A stretch of 44,012 nt of DNA from Draconibacterium orientale (GTDB lineage: Bacteria; Bacteroidota; Bacteroidia; Bacteroidales; JAADGE01). The stretch's first letter is position 1; each line of letters starts with the position of its first letter. Of this stretch, positions 9,057 through 17,661 are shown piece after piece. A model generated the notes under the pieces. It saw only the letters and a list, made by a program, of their open reading frames with translations, was not told the origin of the DNA and did no database searches. The DNA lies in the NCBI GenBank assembly GCA_020721645.1, contig DYMH01000016.1, positions 1-44,012 of the forward strand. Direction: 5' to 3'. The translations under genes and the position numbers were made by a program.

Positions 9057-12000
9057 ATGCAAAGTCGCAGTAGATTCTACAATAATTTCCAATTCATTTT
9101 CAGATACTTCGTATTTTTAACAATTTTATTGTTATTTATACTTTTTTTGAAAAAAATAACACAAAACAAATTTCAGGTTCGACAACAAGAAGGCGTTCCG
9201 TTTTTAACAGTTAATTCGCCTGAAATTGATTCAATGTTACGAAATTTAAGTTCTGAAGAAAAACTGGCTCAATTGATATTTTATGATGCACCTGATATTG
9301 ATCGTAAAAATTCGGACAGCATTTTATTTATTATCCAATCAATTAAACCCGGTGGACTGATTTTGAAAAGCGATTCCCTTTCGACCTTGCAGCCATTTCG
9401 AAAAAAAACGTCTTCTTTTGGAAAACCGGAACCTTTTTTTGTTTTAAAAACGGATAACTCATTTCCGGATTTCTTAAAAGAGTTGGTGAATTTTCCAAAG
9501 AAACAGGCACTTGACGCAGTTTCCGATGATTCAATTAAATCGCTTTACTATCAAAAATTGAGCGAAATATACAAACAATTAGGCTTTAATTTTGTGATAT
9601 TTCCTCCGGAAAACATCAACCAATCAGACTCTTTTGCCCAAATTTTACAAACAGAAACATTCCAAAAAATCTCAATACTTCAAAAAAAACACATCATTGC
9701 GAGTGTATATCGGCAGAAATTCTGTGATAATGATTCGATTTCAAATCTGCTCAACAAAAATATCACCTATTCAGAAGTTTCGGCAATTATCAGAACAGAA
9801 AACGAAAAAACACAAAAAGCAAAATCAAAATATCGCAAAAAATTTAAAGTTAATAAACAATATGGCGGTTTGATAATACATGACTTTACAGATTTAACCG
9901 AAAAATACCAAGATTCGCTTCTTATAAGTTTTAAAAATGGAACCGAAATTTTCATCGGTCGGCAACCTGATAAAATATTAAACAGTCTTAAATATTTGCT
10001 CCAAAGTAAGAAAATTTCTCAATTAGAAATCGATTTTAGAGTTCGAAAAATATTGCAGGCAAAATATTGGACAAATTCGTTTGAAAAAAGCACCTCAAAT
10101 CCAAACTCTTTGAAAAAATTGAGCTCTGACTTAAATTTGCAAGCCATTTCGAGGCTGTTATATTCACATTCGATTTGTATTTTGGCAAACAAAAAAAATA
10201 TAATTCCGATTGGAGATTTAAAAAATCAAAATATTGCTGTATTTACATTCGGCAGCAAAGATTTTAAAATGTTTAGTAAAGTTTTAAACGAATATTTTAC
10301 GGTTTCCGAAAAGAATTTCGACCTTAACGATAAAGAAAAAACGGCAAAAATTAAATTTTCGGGTTATACAAAATATATTATTGTATCTGATACTATATTA
10401 TCTGATACTTCATTATTAAACAAAATGCTTACACTTTCCAAAAATTCTGATGTCATTTTTGTTAATTTTGGAATACTCGAAAACATAAAAGCGAGTGAAT
10501 CATTTTCAACGGTAATTTTGACTTTCGATAAGTCGGAAATGAGCCAAAAATACGCTGCCGATGCCATTTTTGGCGGAATATCGGTGAGCGGTCGCACCCC
10601 TTATAATTTAAGCATCAATCTGCCTGCCGGCAAATTGCTTAAAACCACCAAAACACGCCTCAATCATGTAATTCCGGAAGAAGCCGGGGCAAATTCTGCT
10701 GTTTTACAAAATATCGATTCCATTGTCAATGATGCCATTCGACGGGGAGCCATGCCGGGTTGCCAAGTGTTTGCTGCGAAAGACGGTATGATTATTTATG
10801 ATAAATGCTTCGGAACTCATACCTACAATAACCGGCACGCCATTTCGCCAAATGATATTTACGATTTGGCATCGGTAACAAAAATAGCCGCAACAACATT
10901 GGAAGCAATGAAACTCTACGAAACAGGTAGCCTGAAACTGACGGATAATCTCGGAAAGTTCTTTAATGATACAAAAATTCAATACACACGTATTAAACCC
11001 GATACAATAATTCATCTTGACACTTTCAAATATGCTGATATTAAAGATTTTAGAAAAATTTTAAAAAATCAAGATACAATCCGTATCAATGATAGTATAT
11101 TCTTGGCGTATGATACTTTAATAGCAACTGTAACACCAAAAAATAATATTTTTAAAGTCAGTATCGAAGAACTCCTGAGGCATCAATCGGGTATTTCACC
11201 TGCTCTTCCAATTCTGCCATACATTTTGTACAATAAAGAATATTTTAAAGCTCTTAAAAAAAATGCTGCTTACAAAAAAGCCGGTCACACCGAATTATCT
11301 CTCGAAGAGCTTATCGGATTAACCGAAAATTCAATTGATAAATACAATCTCTATTATTCTTCTAAATATCTGAAAGACAGTGCGGAAATTCAAATTGCAG
11401 AAAACTTTTATTTTAAAAATAATTGGGCTGATACGTTGTGGAATGATACTAAACAATTGAAAGTTTATTCACGTAAAGTCTATCAATACAGCGATGTGAA
11501 CATGATATTGTTGCAAATTGCCATGGATTCTTTAACAAAAACGGGTATCGACAAATTTTTATCGAATCATTTTTATAAGTCGTTAGGCTTGCAAACTATT
11601 GGTTACCAGCCGTTAAAACGGTTTAATAAAAATAGAATCGTACCGACAGAAGATGAAAAATATTGGAGAAAACAACTTTTATGCGGCACCGTACACGACC
11701 CCTCTGCGGCACTTTTAGGTGGAATTTCGGGCAATGCCGGGTTGTTTTCGAATGCGGAAGATTTGGGAGTGATTTGCCAAATGTGGCTTAACGGCGGAAT
11801 TTACGGCGGAACCCGCTATTTATTGCCTTCAACCGTGCGAAAATTCACATCGCGACAAGCAAACTCAAGTCGCGGTTTAGGATTCGACAAAGCAAATGCG
11901 AAACAAATTATCGGCACAGGGGCATCAACAGAAAGTTACGGACATACCGGTTTTACAGGAACTTGCGTTTGGGTGGACCCGGTGAGTAAAATCGTTTTTG

Positions 12001-12113
12001 TTTTCTTATCAAACCGTGTAAATCCAAAACAAAAAAACGGTCGCTTAAACTCTTTAAAAGTTAGACAAAAAGTTCACAGTGTAGTGTACCAATCTATCAA
12101 AAAAGAGAAATAA
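9057..12113 (+). CDS. Exported GH3-like / serine beta-lactamase-like fusion protein
   Basis: A 1018-residue membrane-anchored or periplasmic protein, probably acting on cell-wall or other glycopeptide material. The ATG at 9057 is followed by a signal anchor (FVFLTILLLFILFLKK); the frame opens at a TTG at 8997, which is less likely. Residues about 50-350 follow the glycoside hydrolase 3 N-domain plan (NLSSEEKLAQLIF, IKPGGLIL, LGFNFVIFPPEN, GGLIIHDFTD with the nucleophile-position Asp276, VRKILQAKYW), but the catalytic KHFPGHGDT loop is unrecognisable. A GH3 C-domain-like part follows to about residue 560. The beta-lactamase-like domain (PF00144 type) has S606-V-T-K609, Tyr811 in QYSDVN and H963-T-G in YGHTGFTGT, so it looks catalytically competent. 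Such two-part proteins are common in Bacteroidota, and the GH3 part here appears degenerate. Confidence 0.85.
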   Translation: MQSRSRFYNNFQFIFRYFVFLTILLLFILFLKKITQNKFQVRQQEGVPFLTVNSPEIDSMLRNLSSEEKLAQLIFYDAPDIDRKNSDSILFIIQSIKPGGLILKSDSLSTLQPFRKKTSSFGKPEPFFVLKTDNSFPDFLKELVNFPKKQALDAVSDDSIKSLYYQKLSEIYKQLGFNFVIFPPENINQSDSFAQILQTETFQKISILQKKHIIASVYRQKFCDNDSISNLLNKNITYSEVSAIIRTENEKTQKAKSKYRKKFKVNKQYGGLIIHDFTDLTEKYQDSLLISFKNGTEIFIGRQPDKILNSLKYLLQSKKISQLEIDFRVRKILQAKYWTNSFEKSTSNPNSLKKLSSDLNLQAISRLLYSHSICILANKKNIIPIGDLKNQNIAVFTFGSKDFKMFSKVLNEYFTVSEKNFDLNDKEKTAKIKFSGYTKYIIVSDTILSDTSLLNKMLTLSKNSDVIFVNFGILENIKASESFSTVILTFDKSEMSQKYAADAIFGGISVSGRTPYNLSINLPAGKLLKTTKTRLNHVIPEEAGANSAVLQNIDSIVNDAIRRGAMPGCQVFAAKDGMIIYDKCFGTHTYNNRHAISPNDIYDLASVTKIAATTLEAMKLYETGSLKLTDNLGKFFNDTKIQYTRIKPDTIIHLDTFKYADIKDFRKILKNQDTIRINDSIFLAYDTLIATVTPKNNIFKVSIEELLRHQSGISPALPILPYILYNKEYFKALKKNAAYKKAGHTELSLEELIGLTENSIDKYNLYYSSKYLKDSAEIQIAENFYFKNNWADTLWNDTKQLKVYSRKVYQYSDVNMILLQIAMDSLTKTGIDKFLSNHFYKSLGLQTIGYQPLKRFNKNRIVPTEDEKYWRKQLLCGTVHDPSAALLGGISGNAGLFSNAEDLGVICQMWLNGGIYGGTRYLLPSTVRKFTSRQANSSRGLGFDKANAKQIIGTGASTESYGHTGFTGTCVWVDPVSKIVFVFLSNRVNPKQKNGRLNSLKVRQKVHSVVYQSIKKEK

Positions 12114-12168
12114 TATCTTTTATTTATACAACAAAAAACATACATAATATTATGTCTTTTGATAAATT

Positions 12169-12207
12169 AAAAAAGAACATAAAAATTGAATTTACATGTT
12201 CTTTTTT
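12169..12207. terminator. Bidirectional terminator between convergent genes
   Basis: A perfect 12-bp stem (AAAAAAGAACAT against ATGTTCTTTTTT) with a 15-nt loop lies between the stop at 12113 (+) and the stop at 12217 (-). It has A/T tracts on both sides and can serve both genes. Confidence 0.75.
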
Positions 12208-12216
12208 TATATTTTA

Positions 12217-13119
12217 TTACATTCCGGAAATAACAGCAGCCAATAAAATACTGTTGAGTTTTGCCGATTCACTGTCGGCACGCGATGTGAGCACAATCGG
12301 AGCTTTTGCGCCCAAAATGACGGCGGCGAGTTCGGAACCCGTAAAACCGAGTATTTTGTAAAGTATATTTCCGGCTTCGATGTCGGGAACAAGTAAAATA
12401 TCGGCATCGCCGGCTACATCGGAAACAATGCCTTTGTGATGAGCACTTTCCGCACTCAGTGCATTATCCAAAGCCAATGGTCCGTCGATAATGCAATTTG
12501 CAATTTGTTTACGTTGAGCCATTTTCGAGAGAACTGCCGCATCGATGGTTGCCTGCATTTTGTCGTTAACGCTTTCTACTGCACCCAAAACTGCAACTTT
12601 AGGTTTAGCAATTCCCAGTGCGTTCATACACGAAACTGCGTTGTTAATAATTGCGATTTTTTCTTTTAAAGAAGGTGCAATATTCATTGCAACATCGGTT
12701 ATTCCGAGTACTTTGTGATAATTCGGAACATCGAAAATTGAGAAATGCGACAACAAACTCGATGTTTTCAAACCTTTTTCTTCGTTCAATACACCGCGCA
12801 GTAAATCAGCGGTTTGTACGTTGCCTTTCATCAGAATATCGGCTTTTTTCGTGCGAACCAAATCCACGGCAATTTCAACGGCTTTTTTGATATTTTTTTC
12901 GTCTATAATTTCTACGGTCGAAAAATCGTAACCATTGTCTTTTGCCAAACGCAAAATTTCTTCTTTATCGCCAACTAAAACAGGGATAATGATATTTTTT
13001 TTCCATGCCTTATAAACAGCGTCCAACGCATGATCGTCTTGCGCGGCGGCAACTGCAATTATCTTCGGTTTCGATTGTTTTTCAATCAATTGATACAAAT
13101 CAGAAATTCTTGTCAGCAT
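12217..13119 (-). CDS. ptb: Phosphate butyryltransferase-like phosphate acyltransferase
   Basis: About 300-residue member of the phosphate acetyl/butyryltransferase family, converting an acyl-CoA plus phosphate to acyl phosphate. Seen are KIIAVAAAQDDHALDAVYKA, PVLVGDKEEI, ADILMKGNVQTADLLRGVL, an SHFSIFDVP stretch, the SVNDKMQAT segment and DIEAGNILYKILGF near the C-terminus. Length and motifs fit Ptb better than the longer Pta encoded three genes upstream. The frame extends upstream to 13218 through repeat DNA; the ATG at 13119 (MLTRISDLYQ) is chosen. It is the last gene of a minus-strand pta, dehydrogenase, ackA, ptb series, so it may use butyryl- or branched acyl-CoA while AckA acts as the kinase. 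Confidence 0.82.
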   Translation of the reverse strand: MLTRISDLYQLIEKQSKPKIIAVAAAQDDHALDAVYKAWKKNIIIPVLVGDKEEILRLAKDNGYDFSTVEIIDEKNIKKAVEIAVDLVRTKKADILMKGNVQTADLLRGVLNEEKGLKTSSLLSHFSIFDVPNYHKVLGITDVAMNIAPSLKEKIAIINNAVSCMNALGIAKPKVAVLGAVESVNDKMQATIDAAVLSKMAQRKQIANCIIDGPLALDNALSAESAHHKGIVSDVAGDADILLVPDIEAGNILYKILGFTGSELAAVILGAKAPIVLTSRADSESAKLNSILLAAVISGM

Positions 13120-13123
13120 AGTT

Positions 13124-13257
13124 AAAATGTGAAAATTAGAAAATATGTAAATTAGGAAATGTGAAAATTTGGGAATGTAAAATGAAAAGAATGAAAGTGA
13201 TGAAGGCATTTTTTTCAATCTTGTGCCTTGATACTTGATACTTGTGTCTTGATACTT
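13124..13257. repeat. Short degenerate repeats between ackA and ptb
   Basis: Two kinds of low-complexity repeat lie here. At 13124-13190 are variants of AAATGTGAAAATTAGG. At 13220-13257 are variants of CTTGATACTTGTGTCTTGATA, immediately past (and touching) the ackA stop codon. The first kind recurs at about 15597-15636, 16797-16845 and 25157-25190, the second at 14567-14602. Confidence 0.6.
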
Positions 13258-14458
13258 ATTTTAGATTCTTTACAATTTCATATGTATCCTGAGCAATCAC
13301 AAGTTCTTCGTTAGTCGGAACAATAATTGCGGTAACTCTCGAATTATCTCCGGAAATGACGGTTTCTTTTGCTCGAACGTTATTTTTTCCGTTATCGAAA
13401 ATCAGCCCCATAAATTCCATGTCTTCGCAAATATCTTTTCGAGTATTAACGGCATTTTCGCCGATTCCGCCGGTAAAGACTAAAATATCAACGCCGCCCA
13501 TGGCAGCTGCATACGAACCGATATATTTTTTCACACGATACGCATACATCTCCAAACCGAGTTTGGCACGTTCGTTGCCTTCGTCGGCTTTTGCCTCTAT
13601 TTCACGCATATCCGAAGAGATTCCGGTAACACCCAACATTCCGCTGAATTTGTTGATTAAGATATTCGTAGTTTCGGCACCGATTTCTTCTTTGTCCATG
13701 ATATAAGTGATGGCTCCGATGTCTAAATCGCCGGTGCGGGTTCCCATTGTTAAACCTTCAACAGGTGTAAATCCCATGGAAGTATCGACCGAAATTCCAT
13801 TACAAATGGCTGCAATTGAAGCTCCGTTGCCGAGATGACAGGTTATGATTTTCTTTGTTTTAACATCAACATTCAAAATTTCGCAAGCTCTTTTGTGAAC
13901 GTATCGGTGGCTGGTTCCGTGAAATCCGTAACGACGGATTTGATATTTTTTGTATAACGAATATGGGATTCCGTACATGAAAGCCTTTGCCGGCATGGTT
14001 TGGTGAAAAGCCGTGTCGAATATTCCGGCTTGCGGAATTTCGGGCAGCAAAGCTTTAACGGCATAAATTCCCTGCAAATTTGCGGGATTATGAAGCGGTG
14101 CCAATTCCGAACATTTTTCGAGCACGCCGATAATTTCGTCGTTCAAAAAAACGCTGCCGCTGAAATATTCGCCGCCGTGTACAACACGATGCCCAACGGC
14201 TTGTATTTCGTCGAGCGATTTCACGCAACCGTGTTTTTCGCTGCTTATAATGCCTAAAATATATTCAACGCCGATTTGATGATCCAAGATTTCACCCTCG
14301 AATATCACTTTTTCGCCGTCGGGTTTGGTTAATTTCAAAAACGAACCTTTCATTCCCACTTTTTCGACAATTCCGGTTGTTAAGCGTTTTTCGTTTGTCA
14401 TATCGAAAAGCTCGAATTTTATCGATGAACTTCCGCAATTTAAGACTAATATTTTCAT
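13256..14458 (-). CDS. ackA: Acetate kinase
   Basis: Converts acetyl phosphate and ADP to acetate and ATP, the last step of acetate fermentation. The 400-residue length and motifs are those of AckA: N-terminal MKILVLNCGSSSIKFELFD (phosphate-binding loop), AVGHRVVHGGEYFSGSV, LAPLHNPANL, FDTAFHQTMP, RRYGFHGTSHRYV, HLGNGASIAAI, GFTPVEGLTMGTRTGDLD and FTGGIGENA. Butyrate kinase would be shorter and begin with a different loop. It lies between the dehydrogenase and ptb genes in one minus-strand series, with repeat-filled spacers of about 140 nt on each side. Confidence 0.98.
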   Translation of the reverse strand: MKILVLNCGSSSIKFELFDMTNEKRLTTGIVEKVGMKGSFLKLTKPDGEKVIFEGEILDHQIGVEYILGIISSEKHGCVKSLDEIQAVGHRVVHGGEYFSGSVFLNDEIIGVLEKCSELAPLHNPANLQGIYAVKALLPEIPQAGIFDTAFHQTMPAKAFMYGIPYSLYKKYQIRRYGFHGTSHRYVHKRACEILNVDVKTKKIITCHLGNGASIAAICNGISVDTSMGFTPVEGLTMGTRTGDLDIGAITYIMDKEEIGAETTNILINKFSGMLGVTGISSDMREIEAKADEGNERAKLGLEMYAYRVKKYIGSYAAAMGGVDILVFTGGIGENAVNTRKDICEDMEFMGLIFDNGKNNVRAKETVISGDNSRVTAIIVPTNEELVIAQDTYEIVKNLK

Positions 14459-14566
14459 ATTGATATTTTTGTTATAAAATTAAAAGATTGTTTAATAATT
14501 TATTTGATCCGGATTTTAATATCAGCATTGAATACACATTTTTATCAGTAACAGTTTTTTTCAAAT

Positions 14567-14602
14567 CTTATGTCTTGATACTTGTGTCTTGCTGCTTGAT
14601 AC
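14567..14602. repeat. TATCAAG-type repeat after the dehydrogenase stop
   Basis: Variants of CTTGATACTTGTGTCTTG placed directly 3' of the dehydrogenase stop codon at 14605 (minus strand), matching the element that follows the ackA stop at 13220-13257. Confidence 0.5.
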
Positions 14603-14604
14603 TA

Positions 14605-15582
14605 TTAACAATGTTTTCCGTCGAATGGTTGATCTTTTAATTTATGTCCGTTTTGATCATATTTATAGAAACCTTGCAGGGTTTTTCGTCCCAACCGTTG
14701 TGCTCTGACCAATTTTTTCAGTATCGGAGAGGGTTTGTATTTTCGGTCGCCGAATTCGTTGTACAAATTATCCATCCAACGTTCAACGCGGTCGAGACCG
14801 ATTTTGTCTGCCATTTCGAAAGGTCCGAGAGGTAAACCGAGACCGTTTTTCATAACAAAATCAATATCTTCAATGGTGCTGACTCCTTCCATCAACAAAG
14901 CACAGGCTTCGCCAATAAGTGCAACGCCGAGTCGAACGCTTACCAAACCGGGCGATTCTTCGACATGAATCGGAATTTTATTGACCAATTGTGTGAATTT
15001 ACGAACGCTTTCGCATGTTTCCGGAGTGGAATACAATCCGGTAACGACTTCCACGATTCGTGCTCCGGGAGAGGTTGTCGAAAAATGAAGACTGACACAA
15101 CGTTTTTTGTGTTTCAAACCGGCAGCAAGTTCTGTAATAACAACTGTTGATGAGTTTGTAGCGATAATTGCGTGTTCGCTCACGTGTGCCTCAATTTCCT
15201 GAAAAATTGCCTTTCTAATGTCTTTACTTCTTTCACGTTGTTTGGACAGAATGGATTCTAAAACCAAGTCGCACTCGGCAAAATCGGAATATTTGAGTGT
15301 TCCGGTAATTCGCGACATGATGAGTTTTTTCTCGGACCCCGTCATGCCCCAATGGTTAATTTTTTCTTCCAAAGCGTCCGACATTTCCGAAATCGCTTGG
15401 TCTATCATTTGCTGACTGAGTTCCAAAAAAACAACTTCGATGCCGCGAGATGCAATCATTAAAGTAATGGATTGTCCGGTAGCTCCGCCGCCTACAATTC
15501 CAACTTTGGAAAACAGTACTTTTGGTTTATCTTTTTTGCTTAACGCATAATTTTCAATAGATTCGATAATCGGCTCTGCCAT
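14605..15582 (-). CDS. 3-hydroxyacyl-CoA (3-hydroxybutyryl-CoA) dehydrogenase family protein
   Basis: A 325-residue NAD(P)-dependent dehydrogenase that would interconvert 3-hydroxybutyryl-CoA and acetoacetyl-CoA in butyrate-type metabolism. It has the Rossmann loop VGIVGGGATGQS, ATNSSTVVITELA (substrate Ser region), SLHFSTTSPGARIVEVV with the His-Glu dyad, and the C-terminal helical domain GLGLPLGPFEMADKIGLD, closing with GRKTLQGFYKY. Two deviations stand out: the usual HFFNPVP segment reads HFSTTSP, and the usual PGFxxNR reads PGLVSVR, so the active-site Asn is Val by my alignment. It may therefore be a divergent subfamily with another acyl-CoA substrate. The gene lies between pta and ackA. 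Confidence 0.85.
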   Translation of the reverse strand: MAEPIIESIENYALSKKDKPKVLFSKVGIVGGGATGQSITLMIASRGIEVVFLELSQQMIDQAISEMSDALEEKINHWGMTGSEKKLIMSRITGTLKYSDFAECDLVLESILSKQRERSKDIRKAIFQEIEAHVSEHAIIATNSSTVVITELAAGLKHKKRCVSLHFSTTSPGARIVEVVTGLYSTPETCESVRKFTQLVNKIPIHVEESPGLVSVRLGVALIGEACALLMEGVSTIEDIDFVMKNGLGLPLGPFEMADKIGLDRVERWMDNLYNEFGDRKYKPSPILKKLVRAQRLGRKTLQGFYKYDQNGHKLKDQPFDGKHC

Positions 15583-15680
15583 AATATTTTGTTTTAGGAA
15601 TATATAATTTGAAAATTAGGAAATGTGAAAAATGATTGATTTTCATAGTAAAAAATTATTTACATGAATAAATCACCTTA

Positions 15681-16685
15681 TTACATTGAGGCTGCTTGAT
15701 TTGCTGTAATTGCAATCAGGCTTACGATATCGCTCACCGAACAACCTCGCGATAAATCGTTGATTGGTGCTGCCATTCCTTGTAAAACGGGTCCGATGGC
15801 TTCGGCATTTGCCAAACGTTGAACGAGTTTGTAAGCGATATTTCCGGATTGTAAATCGGGGAAAACAAGCACGTTGGCATGTCCGGCGATTTTACTTCCG
15901 GGTGCTTTTTTCTGTCCGATTTCGGCTATAATTGCAGCATCGGCTTGTAATTCACCTTCAATCATCATGTCGGGAGCCATTTTTTGTGCTATTTCGGTGG
16001 CTTGACGCACTTTTGTTACCATATCGTGCTCGGCACTGCCTTTTGTGGAGAAACTCAACATTGCAATTCGCGGTTCAAAACCTGCGATGGCACGTGTTGT
16101 GATTCCGGTTTGTACGGCAATTTCGGCGAGTTGTTGAGCTGTTGGGTCGGGGTGAACGGCACAATCGGCAAAAACCAAAATTCCGTCTTCGCCGAAGGAT
16201 TTATCGTTCAATATCATTATAAAAGCACCGGAAACAACACTGACTCCGGGTTTTGTTTTCACATATTGAAAGGCAGGTAACAATACATTTCCGGTTGCGT
16301 TTGCGGCTCCTGCCACTTCGCCGTCGGCATCGCCGGCTTTTATCATTACGGTTGCCAAATAGAGCGGATTGTTTTCGAGTAATTCAATGGCGGCTTCTTT
16401 GGTCATGCCTTTGGATTTTCGCAATTCGACCATCAAATCGGCGTATTGTTCTTTTTTTGCATGATTTTTTGGATCGACAATGGTGATTTTGTCCATGTTT
16501 TTCAGTCCGAATTTTTGAGCATCGGCTAAAACTGTTTCGCGATTTCCGATGAGAATGATTTTTGCCAAACCGTCTTCGGCGGCAATATCTGCGGCACGCA
16601 TGGTGCGTTCGTCGAAACTTTCGGGAAGTACGATTCTTTGATTTGCCTTTCGGGCTTTGTCTTTAATTTGTTCGAGTAAATTCAT
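15681..16685 (-). CDS. pta: Phosphate acetyltransferase
   Basis: Converts acetyl-CoA and phosphate to acetyl phosphate, feeding AckA. The 334-residue protein is a short-form Pta: RIVLPESFDERTMRAADIA at the N-terminus, GMTKEAAIELLENNPLYLATVMI, DGEVAGAANATGNVLLPAFQ, VFADCAVHPDPTAQQLAEIA, FEPRIAMLSFSTKGS, EGELQADAAI and VFPDLQSGNIAYKLVQRL. The frame opens with a TTG at 16694, but the ATG at 16685 (MNLLEQIKDKA) fits better. It heads the minus-strand pta, dehydrogenase, ackA, ptb series. Directly upstream is the 42-nt repeat array. Confidence 0.97.
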   Translation of the reverse strand: MNLLEQIKDKARKANQRIVLPESFDERTMRAADIAAEDGLAKIILIGNRETVLADAQKFGLKNMDKITIVDPKNHAKKEQYADLMVELRKSKGMTKEAAIELLENNPLYLATVMIKAGDADGEVAGAANATGNVLLPAFQYVKTKPGVSVVSGAFIMILNDKSFGEDGILVFADCAVHPDPTAQQLAEIAVQTGITTRAIAGFEPRIAMLSFSTKGSAEHDMVTKVRQATEIAQKMAPDMMIEGELQADAAIIAEIGQKKAPGSKIAGHANVLVFPDLQSGNIAYKLVQRLANAEAIGPVLQGMAAPINDLSRGCSVSDIVSLIAITANQAASM

Positions 16686-16857
16686 TATATTCAATATTTT
16701 AGTAAAATCGATTTTGAAAATGCAAAATTACGAATAAAGTTTTCAATCGTTTCATAATTTTGATGATTTATCTCATCGGTTCGATATGTTTTGGAGCAGA
16801 GAATTTGGAAATGCGGAAATGTGGAAATTTGGAAATGTGAAAACTTCGTTAAACCGT

Positions 16858-17250
16858 GTGTTTCTGCAAGAACCGGTATCTACTGCAATGCAAAGTGTGG
16901 TGTTTCTGCAAGAAAATGTATCCGGTGCAATGCAAAGTGTGATGTTTCTGCAAGAAACCGCAAGCGTGCGTGGTAAAACATGGTGCTTCTGCAAGAAAAT
17001 GTATCTATTACAACACAAAGTGAGGTGTTTCTGCAAGAAAATGTATCTATTGCAATACAAAGCGAGGTGTTTCTGCAAGAAAATGTATCTATTGCAATGC
17101 AAAACGTGAGGTTCTGCAAGAAAACACGCCTGTTACCTTGCAAAATGCAATGTTTCTGCAAGAAAATGTACTTGTTGTAATGCACAGCGAGGTGTTTCAG
17201 CAAGAAATTATATCCGGTGCAATACAAAATGTGGTGTTTCGCCAAAAAGC
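16858..17250. repeat. 42-nt tandem repeat array, about nine units plus a partial
   Basis: Units start at 16858 and run head to tail with period 42 (two units are 41). The shared part begins GTGTTTCTGCAAGAAAATGT and ends in GCAATGCAAAGNG. The last, partial unit starts at 17234. Because 42 is a multiple of three, several frames on both strands stay open for stretches. The + frame reads VFLQENVSIAMQSE per unit but shifts at the 41-nt units, so I do not call a gene. Just before it (16797-16845) lies GGAAATGTGGAAATTTGG-type repeat. Nothing else is recognisable in the gap between pta and the RM relic. Confidence 0.9.
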
Positions 17251-17478
17251 CGAATGCTAAACTTTGCAGACAGCGAGTTTTATCAATCGTCTGTTTTGTC
17301 CATTTCCCTTGTTATTTCAACAGTTCGCAGACTAACGGTGCAAACTCACGCTTTAAATTCAATTCGTATTTTTTGCGATATGCGGGGTTGTGCAACACGG
17401 CATAGACGTAATGGAAAATGTCCGTTTTTGTGATTTCCGTTTCGTTTTCCGTTTGTGGGGACAGGGCGTTTCCCGTTT

Positions 17479-17506
17479 GTAGGGACAGGGCATGCCCTGT
17501 CCCTAC
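17479..17506. repeat. 28-nt REP-like palindrome, copy 1
   Basis: A perfect palindrome with half-site GTAGGGACAGGGCA. Identical copies are at 17634-17661 and 18045-18072, and a half-copy lies at about 17455-17467. All lie within 600 bp of the RAYT gene, as expected for its target or substrate element. Confidence 0.9.
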
Positions 17507-17633
17507 GGCGATGGCGACGGCGTGCGTTGATTCCGCACCGTAATAATAATTTCGGAATTGTTCCAAACCCCAATCCGTAATATTTTCGAGGCGGTTGCCC
17601 GATTTGTCGTAACGGTACAGGCGTTTCCCGTTT

Positions 17634-17661
17634 GTAGGGACAGGGCATGCCCTGTCCCTAC
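17634..17661. repeat. 28-nt REP-like palindrome, copy 2
   Basis: Second perfect copy, inside the second unit of the 155-bp duplication. It reads as GTGHALSLQ in one minus-strand frame and RACPVPTN in another. Confidence 0.9.

Noticed and set aside
13256-14458. Butyrate kinase as identity of the kinase gene, suggested by the neighbouring ptb
   Set aside because: The 400-residue length and the NCGSSSIKFELFD, GHRVVHGGE and GFHGTSH motifs are those of acetate kinase.
16786-17245. Several open frames on both strands in the 42-nt array, some repeating VFLQEN or NRYIFLQKH
   Set aside because: They arise because the repeat unit is a multiple of three without stops. Frame shifts at the 41-nt units break each one, and no start or family match is seen.
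16858-17250. CRISPR array
   Set aside because: The units are directly adjacent with no spacers of unique sequence, and no cas genes are nearby.
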